Notes: generated from the letters alone by a model not told the origin. A stretch of 64,000 bases of DNA from Rhodococcus sovatensis (GCF_037327425.1 NZ_CP147846.1:4464001-4528000); one strand, 5' to 3'; positions 17,099-26,348 are shown, numbered from the stretch's first letter. Translations and numbers: made by a program.

Positions 17099-18210
17099 GT
17101 GTCGCGTGTTTGAATTGGTTTGACAGTGTCGGGATGCGAAAATGAGGGATGCGAATCGCACCTCTCGGGTTGATCGACGGCGACAGGGACAAGCTCGAAG
17201 CGATCTTGCGGGCACCGACCGCGCCTGCAGGGTTGGCGTTGCGGGCGAGGATCGTGTTGCTCGCCGCCGATGGGGTGTCGAATTCGGAGATCGCACGCAG
17301 GTGCGGCGTTTCGCGTCCGACGGTGATCACCTGGCGTGGACGGTACGGCGAACGAGGCATCGACGGCCTGTCGGACCTGCATCGATCGGGCCGGCCGCGG
17401 ACGCTCGATCACTCGGCGATCGTGACAGCGACGTTGATGCCGCCACCGAAGAAACTCGGTGTCACACATTGGAGTTCGAGGTTGCTAGCCGACCATCTCG
17501 GGATAAGTTTCTACGCTGTAGCCAACGCTTGGCGTGAGTACGGTGTGCAGCCGTGGCGGGCGGAGACGTTCAAATATTCCACCGACCCGGAGCTCGTCGC
17601 CAAGGTCCACGATGTCGTCGGTCTGTACCTCGATCCACCCGAGAACGCGATCGTATTGTCACTGGACGAAAAGTCCCAGATCCAGGCCCTCGACCGCACC
17701 CAACCGATGCTCCCGATGCAGCCCGGTTCGGTCGAGAGGCACACCCACGACTACAAACGACATGGCACCACAACACTGTTCGCAGCACTCGATATCGCCA
17801 CCGGCAAGGTCACCGCCTCCTGCAAACCGCGCCACCGCAGTACCGAATACCTGGCGTTCCTCAAACAGGTCGCACGGGCCTACCCCAGCCAGGAGCTGCA
17901 CCTGATCGCCGACAATTACGCCACCCACAAGACCCCCGAAGTCAAAGCCTGGCTAGCCGAGAACCCCCGCATCGCAGTCCATTTCACTCCGACATCAGCG
18001 TCGTGGCTCAATCTCGTCGAAGTGTGGTTCGGGGTCATCCAACGTCAAGCACTCGGCCGCGGCGTCTTCACCTCCGTCACCGATCTGACATCGAAAATCC
18101 GTGCGTTCATCAACGGCTGGAACACCCGCGCCACACCATTCGTCTGGACCAAAACCCCGGAGGAAATCCTCAAGAAAGCGACCCGTAAAACGACTTCAAA
18201 CACGAGCCAC
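17099..18210 (+). mobile_element. IS630-family insertion sequence
   Basis: A 1,112-bp element with inverted repeats GTGTCGCGTGTTTGAA and the related GTGGCTCGTGTTTGAA, flanked by the duplicated TA typical of IS630 (17097-17098, 18211-18212). It separates the rluA relic from the DUF4288 3' end, which are adjacent in the copy at 6.64 kb, so insertion followed the duplication. Confidence 0.93.
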
Positions 18211-18213
18211 TAG
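17149..18213 (+). CDS. IS630-family transposase
   Basis: A 354-residue transposase: an N-terminal HTH (NSEIARRCGVSRPTVITWRGRY), VLSLDEKSQIQALDRTQP for the first Asp, LIADNYATHKTPEVKAWL for the second, and TSASWLNLVEVWFGVIQRQAL for Glu. The stop codon is created by the flanking target TA plus the next G, outside the element itself. Confidence 0.93.
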   Translation: MRIAPLGLIDGDRDKLEAILRAPTAPAGLALRARIVLLAADGVSNSEIARRCGVSRPTVITWRGRYGERGIDGLSDLHRSGRPRTLDHSAIVTATLMPPPKKLGVTHWSSRLLADHLGISFYAVANAWREYGVQPWRAETFKYSTDPELVAKVHDVVGLYLDPPENAIVLSLDEKSQIQALDRTQPMLPMQPGSVERHTHDYKRHGTTTLFAALDIATGKVTASCKPRHRSTEYLAFLKQVARAYPSQELHLIADNYATHKTPEVKAWLAENPRIAVHFTPTSASWLNLVEVWFGVIQRQALGRGVFTSVTDLTSKIRAFINGWNTRATPFVWTKTPEEILKKATRKTTSNTSH

Positions 18214-18223
18214 CGAAAGTCGA

Positions 18224-18586
18224 TTACGCGGAGTCCAAAGGATCGCGCCCGCCGAGCAGCATCTCGAGGTCGGTGTAGGTCTCCAAAGACGCAAAGTGAC
18301 GCGAATAGAGTTCCACAGTGTCGCGGGTCGGATCGCGGTCGCCGGTCGGGTCGTGCAACGTTCGAGCCACATCTACAACATGCACCAACCGAACATAGGA
18401 CTGATCTCCGGCAATGCCCGCGGGATATTCTATTTCCCGCGCCCACTCCTCGAGCTTTGATCTCGCGGTCACTTCGTCGACGGCATAAACCAGGCAAAAA
18501 TCCTCTCGATAGAACTTACCGATTCCGTCGGTTTTTCCGAGCTCGAATACTGCAATTCCGAAGTAAGTGTTGTCGACATCGGCCAT
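18224..18586 (-). CDS. DUF4288-like protein
   Basis: A 120-residue soluble protein starting MADVDNTYFGIAVFEL. Segments YREDFCLVYAVDEVTARSKLEEWAR and RLVHVVDVARTL give the small alpha/beta pattern of DUF4288. Upstream in-frame codons exist, but the region before 18586 matches non-coding sequence in the relic at 6.7 kb, which supports this start. Function unknown. Confidence 0.65.
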   Translation of the reverse strand: MADVDNTYFGIAVFELGKTDGIGKFYREDFCLVYAVDEVTARSKLEEWAREIEYPAGIAGDQSYVRLVHVVDVARTLHDPTGDRDPTRDTVELYSRHFASLETYTDLEMLLGGRDPLDSA

Positions 18587-18787
18587 GGCCGCGAGGCTAC
18601 CAGGCACTGTACACATGGCTACCGCTGTCCGAGTGCGACATTCGACGACACACCTGTCGATCGAAATCACAACGTCGACGAAAGCAGCGATCGAGCGACT
18701 GGGTCTTGCAATATGGTCACCTAGTGTTTGCTGCAACTTCTGCGAAACGCATCGAAGACTGCGCGTAAGTTAAGTCGACCACGGAAC

Positions 18788-19762
18788 TCAACCGGAAGAG
18801 CGCGACGCACGTTTGGCGACCAACAGTTCCAGGTCCGCGCGCGCAAGAACGGTGTCGACAGTGTCGCCGTGTTGACTGAAGGCAATTCCGGACGACCAGG
18901 AACTCGTCGTAGCGGCGTGAAGTCGGTCGACGATCGCACGTGCACCACGCTCGTCGATACCTGGCAACACAATGACGAATTCGTCGCCGCCGATCCGGGC
19001 GACCACATCAGTAGATCGGACATTGGCGCGCACCTCGGCGACGAGTTGAGCCAATACCTGATCGCCGACGTGGTGACCGTGCTGATCGTTGACTTGTTTG
19101 AAGTGATCCAAGTCGACTATGACCAATGCAAGCGACACCGCGGTCTTTTCGAAATCACGCAATTGTTTGGCGATTATCCGACGAAACCCGATGCGGTTGA
19201 GCGCACCTGTGAGGGGATCCGTTTCGACCTGTCGCTGTAGCCGCCGATGCAAGTAGCTCGCAGCCTCGAGACAGAACAGAGACGCGAGCATCAAATTGAT
19301 CCACGTCACCACGAGCGCGCTGGACGGGTTGAACGCGAGTGCTACTCCCGATGCCGTGATGGCAACGCCCGTGGCAGTTCTCGCAATCAGCCGGCTGAAG
19401 CACCACCCCAGGTAGCACGCAAGCATGGGGTAGAAGATCAGATTGTTGATCGCGACGATGCCTTGCGTGGAGACAGCCATCTGCACGGCCGTGACCGCTA
19501 TGAACAAGTAACAACCCACGAGGGCGCACACCGGCGGGAACCTGCTACCCAACATGGCCGGGATCGACACAGCTACAGCAGCAACGCCTGTCCACAACCA
19601 CGTCCACGCACTGCCGAGTACGCCTGGGTTCGACGTGACGGCGTCGAGGACGCCGCTGGCAGCGACAACCGCCGCCGCCAGTGACGTGACATTGGCGAAG
19701 GGTGGATTGGACCACAGCCGGGTCTTCAGCTTGCTCACCGGACCCCGGTGTCTCTGCGCCAT
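18788..19762 (-). CDS. Membrane-bound diguanylate cyclase (GGDEF)
   Basis: A 324-residue protein with about five or six N-terminal membrane helices (residues about 20-170) and a C-terminal GGDEF domain: DPLTGALNRIGFRRI, VDLDHFKQVNDQHGHHVGDQVL, and the intact signature ARIGGDEFVIVLPG (GGDEF at about 258-262). It should make cyclic di-GMP in response to a membrane signal. I chose ATG 19762; longer frames from 19879 would have to read through a terminator hairpin. An ATG at 19771 is an alternative. Confidence 0.88.
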   Translation of the reverse strand: MAQRHRGPVSKLKTRLWSNPPFANVTSLAAAVVAASGVLDAVTSNPGVLGSAWTWLWTGVAAVAVSIPAMLGSRFPPVCALVGCYLFIAVTAVQMAVSTQGIVAINNLIFYPMLACYLGWCFSRLIARTATGVAITASGVALAFNPSSALVVTWINLMLASLFCLEAASYLHRRLQRQVETDPLTGALNRIGFRRIIAKQLRDFEKTAVSLALVIVDLDHFKQVNDQHGHHVGDQVLAQLVAEVRANVRSTDVVARIGGDEFVIVLPGIDERGARAIVDRLHAATTSSWSSGIAFSQHGDTVDTVLARADLELLVAKRASRSSG

Positions 19763-19838
19763 GACGAACATTCTCGACGTCCGACTGCGAACTCGCTCGC
19801 TGACCGCGTTGAATCGCTGAACCTCGGATAGATACGAA

Positions 19839-19874
19839 CAAGCCCGGCCTACCCTTGCGGGCAGACCGGGCTTG
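19839..19874 (-). terminator. Hairpin next to left attachment-like site
   Basis: Arms CAAGCCCGG (19839-19847) and CCGGGCTTG (19866-19874). Its spacing to the following GCACTTCTGGCGGA is the same as that between the hairpin at 55706-55738 and GCACTTTTGGCGGA at the tRNA-Ser end. It therefore looks like the original tRNA terminator, displaced from its tRNA. Confidence 0.65.
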
Positions 19875-19880
19875 GACAAC

Positions 19881-20003
19881 GCACTTCTGGCGGAGGTAAG
19901 TGCATGGCATTCAAACCTGTCGGCGGAAACGCGTCGGATGCTGGATAAATGGCCTGAACTGCAGGTTTAAGCTGCTGAGCCTTGCCGGTCGCTTTGCTCC
20001 ATT
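19881..20003. repeat. Left attachment-like repeat (copy 1)
   Basis: Begins GCACTTCTGGCGGA, matching 13 of 14 bases at the tRNA-Ser CCA end (55744-55757), and continues GGTAAGTGCATGGCATTC. From GGCGGAGG on, it is shared at about 80-85% with 24749-24866, and a weaker copy begins near 31264. On the minus strand it ends like a tRNA (a TTTGAAT loop, then TCCGCCA). Best read as attL of the element ending at the tRNA. Confidence 0.65.
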
Positions 20004-20518
20004 GCGTCCAGTTCGGCCGAGACGGTGTCACGACCAGCGTCAAAGGCCGCGAGCAACGGTCTCTGCGCCAACGAGAGAGTGATACGCCACGCAGGGATGC
20101 GGCCGCCTGAGCTGTTGTACAGGTAGTCGGTCTTGCCTGGGATCATGAGGATGTGGTCGTCTTCCACCGGGATGCGGTAGGCGACGTATCCGTGATCGGT
20201 GATCAGTGCGAATGGATAGCCACCCTCGAAGGCGTAGATGTCTGACCCGTCAGCTTGCGGGGTTTGTCGCATCGTGGAGGGTGCAGTGCGCTGGTGTTCG
20301 CGAAACGGAAGACTCGATGCTTCGACAGTCGGATCGACGGTGGGAACAGGCGTCGGTAGTAGCTGGTCGAGGTCGCCCGACTCTTGCATCTCACGAGCGA
20401 TGGCGATGTTTGCCCGGGCGATGGTGCGGAGACTGCGCTCCGCTTGTGCTAGTTGGCCTTCTTTGCGGTGTTGTTCTAGGTGCTCTTCATTGGGTATTTG
20501 ATATTTGGGGTTGTTCAT
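19967..20518 (-). CDS. Hypothetical protein with LRxIARAxIAIA motif
   Basis: A 183-residue soluble protein at the left edge of the mobile element. The N-terminal part has a helical LRTIARANIAIAREMQ motif, shared with small proteins at 24832-25008 and 47755-47955. The C-terminal part (YAFEGGYPFALITDHGYVAYRIPVE) is beta-rich. Its last codons (SDRQGSAA) lie in the direct repeat and are nearly the same as those of the 24.8-kb protein. Not recognised; possibly an accessory of the element. Confidence 0.55.
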   Translation of the reverse strand: MNNPKYQIPNEEHLEQHRKEGQLAQAERSLRTIARANIAIAREMQESGDLDQLLPTPVPTVDPTVEASSLPFREHQRTAPSTMRQTPQADGSDIYAFEGGYPFALITDHGYVAYRIPVEDDHILMIPGKTDYLYNSSGGRIPAWRITLSLAQRPLLAAFDAGRDTVSAELDAMEQSDRQGSAA

Positions 20519-20677
20519 AGTATGCCTCCGTTTTATGCATGTTCCGTTTGTAGAACACTCGCTATCATTGTAAAATCAGAGAAACGCTAATTAGAACCAC
20601 AGTAGCCGTGATAACATGCGATTCAACTAGACAATTCCAAATCAATCGCAAGTCAACTTCTTATAACCGGAGACCAA
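20519..20677. promoter_or_regulatory. AT-rich divergent intergenic region before gajA
   Basis: This 159-bp gap is much richer in A+T than the chromosome on either side and separates divergent genes, so it should hold promoters for both. I see no clear operator. Confidence 0.35.
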
Positions 20678-22813
20678 ATGCACATATCGAAACTCAGCCT
20701 CGTAAACTACAGAAACTTCGCCAACGCCAATCTAACGTTTAATGCTGGGATTAATACAGTTCTCGGCGAGAATGGGTCGGGCAAAAGTAATGCGTTTCGC
20801 GCTATACGACTCCTGCTAGATGCAAACATGTTGCCATCAGCCTACCGAATCAACGATGACGACTTTCATCGCGGTCTAGCGGATTGGCGAGGCCACTGGA
20901 TAATCATCAGCCTCGAATTTGAAGAAGTCTCAGCCGATGAGTCGATTCAGGCCTTATTCGTCCACGGCGCAGGAAACCTCGGTACTACACCTATCGAGCT
21001 GGCCACATACAACTTAATCTACCGACCAAAAAAAGAAATCCGCATCAAGCTATCTGAAGTGTCCGACGGTGACATACTGGCCATGCAAGCCATTCGTAAG
21101 AGCATCACAAGTGAGGATTACGAAACAGTCTTCACTGGTCGGAGTGCGGCAAACTTCAGTGACCCTCAAGTATACAGAGATATTGTGGGCGATTTTGATC
21201 TCGCCGAATTTCCCGGTGAGATCGATACCGACCTAGTGGGCGTTCAATTGCCGAAGCAGTTGTCGGTAGCACGAGAAATATCTTTCACGCATATACAAGC
21301 ACTTCGCGATGTTGTCTCCGATTTTCAGAACAACCGAACCAACCCCCTAAAGACTCTCCTCAAGCACAAAAGTGGAGAAATCGACCCAACCGATTTCAAA
21401 TCAATCACCGATAAGGTGAACGCATTAAATGAGGAGATCGAAAAGTGGCCGGATGTCGGTGAAGTTCGTGACGATGTACAGAACATGATCCTGGACACAG
21501 TGGGTGTTGCGTACTCACCCTCGTCGTTATCAATATCATCGGAACTTCCCGGTGATGCCGATCGGCTGTTTCAATCACTGAAGCTGTTCGTCGGTGAGCA
21601 CGGGGAGGAACATGAAGGTGCAGTTCACGACCTCAGCTTAGGTGCTGCGAATCTCATATACCTAACGCTGAAGCTACTTGAGTTCAAGTACCAGAAAGCT
21701 AACCAATCCGTCGCAAATTTTTTACTGGTTGAAGAACCTGAGGCGCATATTCACACCCACATCCAACGGACTTTGTTTGACCGTCTCAACTATCCCGATA
21801 CGCAAGTGATTTACTCGACCCACTCAACGCAGATATCAGATGTGAGCAATATTCGTAGCATGAACATTCTCGGCCGCGAGGGGAAAGCGTGCGAGGCATA
21901 CCAACCTGCAAACGGACTGGAGACAAAGCAGGTGCGAAACCTCCAGCGCTACTTAGACGCGATACGCAGCAACCTATTGTTTGCGAAAAGCGTCATACTC
22001 GTAGAGGGGGACGCAGAAGAGATTTTGATTCCAGTCTTGATTAGAAATGTACTTGGCATAAGCCTCGACGAGCTTGGCGTGAGCTTGATTAATATTCGAA
22101 GCACTGGCTTCGAGAACGTAGCATCACTCTTCGATGACAAGCGCGTACGCAAGAATTGCTCAATCATTACCGATAAAGATGCAGCAATACTGGACACTAC
22201 TTCCAATCCGAGCGATGACGCGCCAACTAAAAAGTACAAACTGAAAGTTGCAGCTTCTCATAAGAGTGGAGAGAAACGGCATGCGGCAATGGAAGCGTTT
22301 ACTTCTGGAAATCAGTGGATTAAAGCTTTCTACGCAGACCACACATTCGAAGTCGACCTTGTAAAGGCGGGGAACGCAGACCTTGTGAAGAAGCTGGTCA
22401 ATGACGTATACGACGACCCGACTACGATTACGCTTGCGAAGTCTGAACTAGGAAGTGCTGACGTAGCGAAGTATGGCCGACGCATACTACGGATGGCTAC
22501 TAATGCCAAGAAAGGATGGTTTGCGATCTTACTTGGGGGACAAGTCGACAAGGACGCGAAAATCCCTACATATATTCTCGAAGCACTGCAGTTTGCCCAT
22601 CCGCAGTTCTCAACGCAAACCCTGTACAACATCTTGAAATACCGACTTGGGCTCGCACTGATTAACGGTACGTGCACTGCCGTAGATGGCAAAACCTATA
22701 AAACTCATCTAGAATCGTTTCATAGCGGGGAAACTGATTTTGAGGAGATAAAGGAACACACGGCGACGTTCTTGAGCAACGATGTAATCAATGACCTGCT
22801 CGGAGTTTACTGA
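20678..22813 (+). CDS. gajA: GajA-like OLD nuclease (AAA ATPase + TOPRIM)
   Basis: A 711-residue OLD-family protein. The ABC-type ATPase half has Walker A GENGSGKSN (about residues 30-38), a signature-like LSLGAANLIYL, Walker B FLLVEEPEAHIH (about 348) and the H-loop IYSTHSTQ. The TOPRIM half has VILVEGDAEE (about 440) with its Glu, and IITDKDAA (about 497) with the Asp pair. OLD proteins adjacent to a UvrD-like helicase make up the Gabija anti-phage system, in which GajA nicks DNA when nucleotide pools fall. The stop overlaps the helicase ATG (TGATG), so they are coupled. It is longer than the Bacillus GajA. Confidence 0.8.
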   Translation: MHISKLSLVNYRNFANANLTFNAGINTVLGENGSGKSNAFRAIRLLLDANMLPSAYRINDDDFHRGLADWRGHWIIISLEFEEVSADESIQALFVHGAGNLGTTPIELATYNLIYRPKKEIRIKLSEVSDGDILAMQAIRKSITSEDYETVFTGRSAANFSDPQVYRDIVGDFDLAEFPGEIDTDLVGVQLPKQLSVAREISFTHIQALRDVVSDFQNNRTNPLKTLLKHKSGEIDPTDFKSITDKVNALNEEIEKWPDVGEVRDDVQNMILDTVGVAYSPSSLSISSELPGDADRLFQSLKLFVGEHGEEHEGAVHDLSLGAANLIYLTLKLLEFKYQKANQSVANFLLVEEPEAHIHTHIQRTLFDRLNYPDTQVIYSTHSTQISDVSNIRSMNILGREGKACEAYQPANGLETKQVRNLQRYLDAIRSNLLFAKSVILVEGDAEEILIPVLIRNVLGISLDELGVSLINIRSTGFENVASLFDDKRVRKNCSIITDKDAAILDTTSNPSDDAPTKKYKLKVAASHKSGEKRHAAMEAFTSGNQWIKAFYADHTFEVDLVKAGNADLVKKLVNDVYDDPTTITLAKSELGSADVAKYGRRILRMATNAKKGWFAILLGGQVDKDAKIPTYILEALQFAHPQFSTQTLYNILKYRLGLALINGTCTAVDGKTYKTHLESFHSGETDFEEIKEHTATFLSNDVINDLLGVY

Positions 22814-24594
22814 TGCCACTAATATGGGAGTCCGGTGCACTGACAGACGAACAAGCTTTAGCAATAGAGACGCCCGGTAACGTGTTCCTGGTCGCTTGCC
22901 CGGGTAGCGGGAAGACTAGAACCCTTGCTTACAAGGTTGCTAGCGAATTGAGCGATTTGGATTCGCACAAGAAGTTCGTCGTAGCTATTACGTACACCAA
23001 TAAGGCTGCGAACGAGATTGAAGATCGGATTGCAACACTAGGTGTAGACACTGAGCAACTTTGGATCGGTACCATTCATTCATTTTGTCTTGAGTGGATA
23101 ATCAAGCCTTACAGTGTGTATCACCCAGACCTCGTCGCTGGCTTCAGCGTAATAAACTCTTATGAGTCTGAAGAGATCCTCAAGAGGCTATGCGTCGGCA
23201 GGGGATTAACTACTTATGACTGTAACTTCTATTACACTGGAGCAGGTTATGAGCTCGCATGCCTTGACTCCAAAAAGCACTCTAAGATAGACGCTGTTCT
23301 AGCGGAGTACTTCGATGAGCTTAAGTCGACGAATCAACTAGACTTTGAATCAATCTTGAAATACGCGCATGAATTAATGCAGGATAATCCTTCAATTGCG
23401 AAGATCTTGAGCAACATTTTTGAGTTTATAGCAGTTGATGAGTATCAAGACACAAGGTTAATACAGTACGAGATCCTAGCCGCAGTCATAAGCGCCGGGA
23501 AGGACACGCCCCGTTCCTTCATCGTGGGCGATCCGAACCAAGAGATATTTTCGTCTCTTGGCGGTTACGCAATGGACGTCGTAGAGTTGAGTACTCTCAC
23601 ACAAAAACCTTATACACCACTCAAGTTGAGTAGGAATTTTAGATCGTCTGAAAAGATCGTAGCTTACTTTGAAAACTTCAATACGAACAGCACGACCATC
23701 GTAGCTGCATCGCCCGAGAAAGACTATGCCAGCGAGATTACCCTCAATCAAACTGTTCAAGTCGATGACCTGGCCGCCGAGATTGCTAGATTAGTAAATC
23801 ATAGCGTCAAAGATCTAGGAATCGACCAAAGCGAGATCTGCATACTCGCCCCTTGGTGGATACACTTGGCCTCGATGACTCGAACGCTGGTTCAAAACCT
23901 ACCAGAGTATGAATTTGATGGACCTGGCCTTGTGCCATTTGACCGGGACCGAGATAACTTTTGGTACAAGGTCGCCAAACTTGCACTCACTCACGCGTCT
24001 CCAGAGATGTACGTGCGCAGGCTCAGATGGGCAAACGAGGTACTTCTAGACCTTAATGCGTGCGGTGCAGACACTTCCAACCTAGACGGGCGTGATTACC
24101 TACGCGCATCAAACTCGCTTGCCATCAACGAAGAAAACGGCATCGCTTACCTCCGCGAATACTTCAAGTCCATTATGGAGCTACTGAACATCGACTACAG
24201 CCTGTTCGTAACGCTCACAAATCAATATGAAGCATTCTTCGCGAGCTCGGAAGCTAGAGTGACTCGACTAGTTAACGAGGGTAACGCTTACGTGCAAGAT
24301 GTAAAAGCGTTCCGTCGAGTGTTTCGAGACCGAACAGGCATCACAGTTTCGACAATTCACGGAGTTAAGGGAGGGGAGTTTGATACGGTCATAGCTTATG
24401 GATTGCTCCATGATATCGTCCCGCACTTCGCTGATCCGAGACCCGTGGATAGCGCGAGCAAGCTTTTGTATGTCTTAAGCTCACGGGCGCGAAAGAACTT
24501 GCATCTCATTGCCGAGCGTAGATCTAATCGATTTGGTCTATATAAAACGTCATTACCTCTAAGAGATGTCAATTACCTCTACGACAGGAACTAA
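22813..24594 (+). CDS. gajB: GajB-like UvrD/Rep-family helicase
   Basis: A 593-residue superfamily 1 helicase: Walker A ACPGSGKT (about 27-34), motif Ia AITYTNKAANEIE, TIHSFCLEW, Walker B IAVDEYQDTR (about 208), motif III VGDPNQEIF, motif IV SRNFRSSE, motif V VSTIHGVKGGEFDTVI, and motif VI LYVLSSRARKN. All helicase motifs are present, so it appears active. With the upstream OLD nuclease it forms a Gabija-type defence operon. Codon use is AT-richer than in the chromosomal genes, consistent with transfer. Confidence 0.82.
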   Translation: MPLIWESGALTDEQALAIETPGNVFLVACPGSGKTRTLAYKVASELSDLDSHKKFVVAITYTNKAANEIEDRIATLGVDTEQLWIGTIHSFCLEWIIKPYSVYHPDLVAGFSVINSYESEEILKRLCVGRGLTTYDCNFYYTGAGYELACLDSKKHSKIDAVLAEYFDELKSTNQLDFESILKYAHELMQDNPSIAKILSNIFEFIAVDEYQDTRLIQYEILAAVISAGKDTPRSFIVGDPNQEIFSSLGGYAMDVVELSTLTQKPYTPLKLSRNFRSSEKIVAYFENFNTNSTTIVAASPEKDYASEITLNQTVQVDDLAAEIARLVNHSVKDLGIDQSEICILAPWWIHLASMTRTLVQNLPEYEFDGPGLVPFDRDRDNFWYKVAKLALTHASPEMYVRRLRWANEVLLDLNACGADTSNLDGRDYLRASNSLAINEENGIAYLREYFKSIMELLNIDYSLFVTLTNQYEAFFASSEARVTRLVNEGNAYVQDVKAFRRVFRDRTGITVSTIHGVKGGEFDTVIAYGLLHDIVPHFADPRPVDSASKLLYVLSSRARKNLHLIAERRSNRFGLYKTSLPLRDVNYLYDRN

Positions 24595-24685
24595 TCGGAG
24601 CCACCACTCAGATCAATGTTTAATTGACGCCAATTTCTAAAACACCAAGCGAGATTTGAACCCCTCTGACCTCTGGAAAACAAAA

Positions 24686-24725
24686 GTGCGCCGAGTTGGA
24701 CTTAAAAAGTTCAAACTCGACGCAC
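24686..24725 (+). terminator. Hairpin downstream of gajB
   Basis: Imperfect arms around TTAAAAAG: GTGCGCCGAGTTGGACTT with a complementary AAGTTC-AACTCG-CGCAC. It lies about 90 bases after the gajB stop. A related hairpin is at 31202-31241; each lies just before an attachment-like repeat. Confidence 0.6.
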
Positions 24726-24748
24726 ATCTGTTATTTGAAAATGATTTT

Positions 24749-24866
24749 CACTTGGCGGAGGTAAGTGCATGGCATTCAAACCTGTCGACTCAGACGCGTC
24801 GGATGCTGGATAAGTGGTCTGAAATGCGGCTTTAAGCTGCTGGGCGTTGCCGGTCGCTCAGCTCTG
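24749..24866. repeat. Internal attachment-like repeat (copy 2)
   Basis: Shares GGCGGAGGTAAGTGCATGG and ACGCGTCGGATGCTGGATAA with copy 1 at 19881-20003, including the 3' end of the adjacent minus-strand gene. Its position after a terminator hairpin repeats the layout at 19.84 kb. Confidence 0.7.
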
Positions 24867-25008
24867 CTGCGGCCTGCTCGGCAGCGACGACCGCACGGGT
24901 ACCTTCCGCGATGATGATGGCGCGGGCGACAAACCGGAGCGCCCGGTCGTCGAGTTCGTCTGCAAGAAAAGTGGTCGGCTGTGCGTCACAAACCGATCCG
25001 CTATCCAA
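24832..25008 (-). CDS. Small protein with LRxVARAxIIA motif
   Basis: Fifty-eight codons from a TTG at 25008, which overlaps the stop of the helicase fragment upstream (TTGGATAG), to TAA at 24832. It contains ALRFVARAIIIAEGTRAV, like the motif in the proteins at 19967 and 47755, and ends SDRQRPAA. Start and expression are uncertain; the shared 3' end with the 19.97-kb gene supports a real gene. Confidence 0.45.
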   Translation of the reverse strand: MDSGSVCDAQPTTFLADELDDRALRFVARAIIIAEGTRAVVAAEQAAAELSDRQRPAA

Positions 25009-25428
25009 GAGGCGTCCAGACGGGAAATCCGATTTTGTCGGGTTTGTCGGTGACGAACGTGACGCTGAAGACTGCACGCGTGACCCCGACGTACAGACCG
25101 CATGCAGATTTGGGTGTGAGGAGTGTCCCTTTGGTGAGGAACGCCTTGATCGGTCCTGTCGGGAAGATGAGCACACGTTCGTGAGTCAAACCCTTTGACA
25201 CTCCGAAGTTAGCTGCTTCATGTCCTCCCGGAATAGCGGTGGCGATTGTCTGCCGTAGCGCTGCAGGGCGGTACGTCTCTACATACGCATCGACATGCTC
25301 CGGGGCGATGGCGAATACGCCATCGTGCTCGGAGCTGCGAGTTTGTCTCGAAACAGTGGGCGGGAAACCAAGTGCAGAGTCAAAAATGGTGTCCGCAAAA
25401 GTGGCAATTTCTTGGACGCAGCGCCAGT
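25001..25428 (-). pseudogene. C-terminal remnant of a UvrD-like (GajB-type) helicase
   Basis: The frame entering from IS copy B encodes a late helicase segment: ANFGVSKGLTHERVLIFPTG (motif V region) and GLYVGVTRAVFSVTFV (motif VI), ending at 25001. Its N-terminus lies inverted at 26731-26845, and the middle (several hundred residues in the family) is missing. Confidence 0.8.
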
Positions 25429-25482
25429 GGCAGGTCCCCGATAGTCGGGCCACCGTGTTCTAGAGCCACGGTGTGATTGATT

Positions 25483-26319
25483 TCAGTCGATCTCGCAACC
25501 CTCGACCGGTTGGTGGTTGTGGGTGCATTGGGCAGCGTACTCGGACGGCGTGAGGTAGCCGAGTGATGAGTGCCGGTGTCGATGGTTGTGGTCGTCTTTG
25601 AAGTCCTCGATCACCACCCTCGCTTCGAGAAGGCTCGTCCAGTGATTGCGGTTCAGGCACTCCTTCCGTAGTCGGTTGTTGAACGATTCGATGTGTCCGT
25701 TGTTCCACGGCGTCCCCGGCGGGATGTAGGAGATACCGACACGGTCGCGACAGAACTGTTGCAGCACATGCGAAATGAACTCCGGACCGTTGTCCATTCT
25801 CAGGACCATCGGCGGTCCGTCCCACAGCGCGAACGTCTTGTCGAGCTCGTCGGTCAGTCGTTGCGCGGTGATCGAGCGCTCCACGATGTTCAACAGGGAC
25901 TGCCGGGTGTGTTCGTCGATCATCGACGCGATCTTGATCGCTTTCCCATCCACCGTGGAGTCGAACTGAAAATCCATAGCCCACACCACTTTCGGCGCAT
26001 CGGCTTCGATCTGCGGGCAGGAGCTGATGCCGGCGCGTTTGCGGGGATGATAGATCCGAACCTGCAGACCCTCCTCCTTCCAGAGCCGGTGCACCTTCTT
26101 CTTGTTCACCGACATGCCCTGGTCGTGCCTCAGATGCGCCCAGGCGCGACGGAAGCCGTGCAGTGGATGCGAGCCTGCGTATGTCCGCAGCGACGCCCTC
26201 AGGGCCGCGTCGGGATCCGCGGGTGTGTCGGCGATCGGTGTTCGTGCGTAGGTGGAGCGGGCAAGCCCAACAGCTTTGCACGCCAGACGTTTCGACAGAC
26301 TCATGGTGTTGACGAGCAT
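25483..26319 (-). CDS. IS407-type transposase OrfB, copy B
   Basis: Identical in translation to the copy A OrfB (278 residues, DDE motifs intact). Confidence 0.93.
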   Translation of the reverse strand: MLVNTMSLSKRLACKAVGLARSTYARTPIADTPADPDAALRASLRTYAGSHPLHGFRRAWAHLRHDQGMSVNKKKVHRLWKEEGLQVRIYHPRKRAGISSCPQIEADAPKVVWAMDFQFDSTVDGKAIKIASMIDEHTRQSLLNIVERSITAQRLTDELDKTFALWDGPPMVLRMDNGPEFISHVLQQFCRDRVGISYIPPGTPWNNGHIESFNNRLRKECLNRNHWTSLLEARVVIEDFKDDHNHRHRHSSLGYLTPSEYAAQCTHNHQPVEGCEID

Positions 26320-26348
26320 GTCGACGGCGCGGCGCTTGGCGGCTGGGC

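Noticed and set aside
19881..19950. A complete tRNA gene at the left repeat
   Set aside because: Only a T-loop-like and CCA-like end is visible; no anticodon arm or matching acceptor strand is found upstream.
25460..26281. A 273-codon frame within each IS407-type copy (also at 11905 and 27275)
   Set aside because: It is an alternative frame of the orfB transposase; the DDE motifs are in the other frame.
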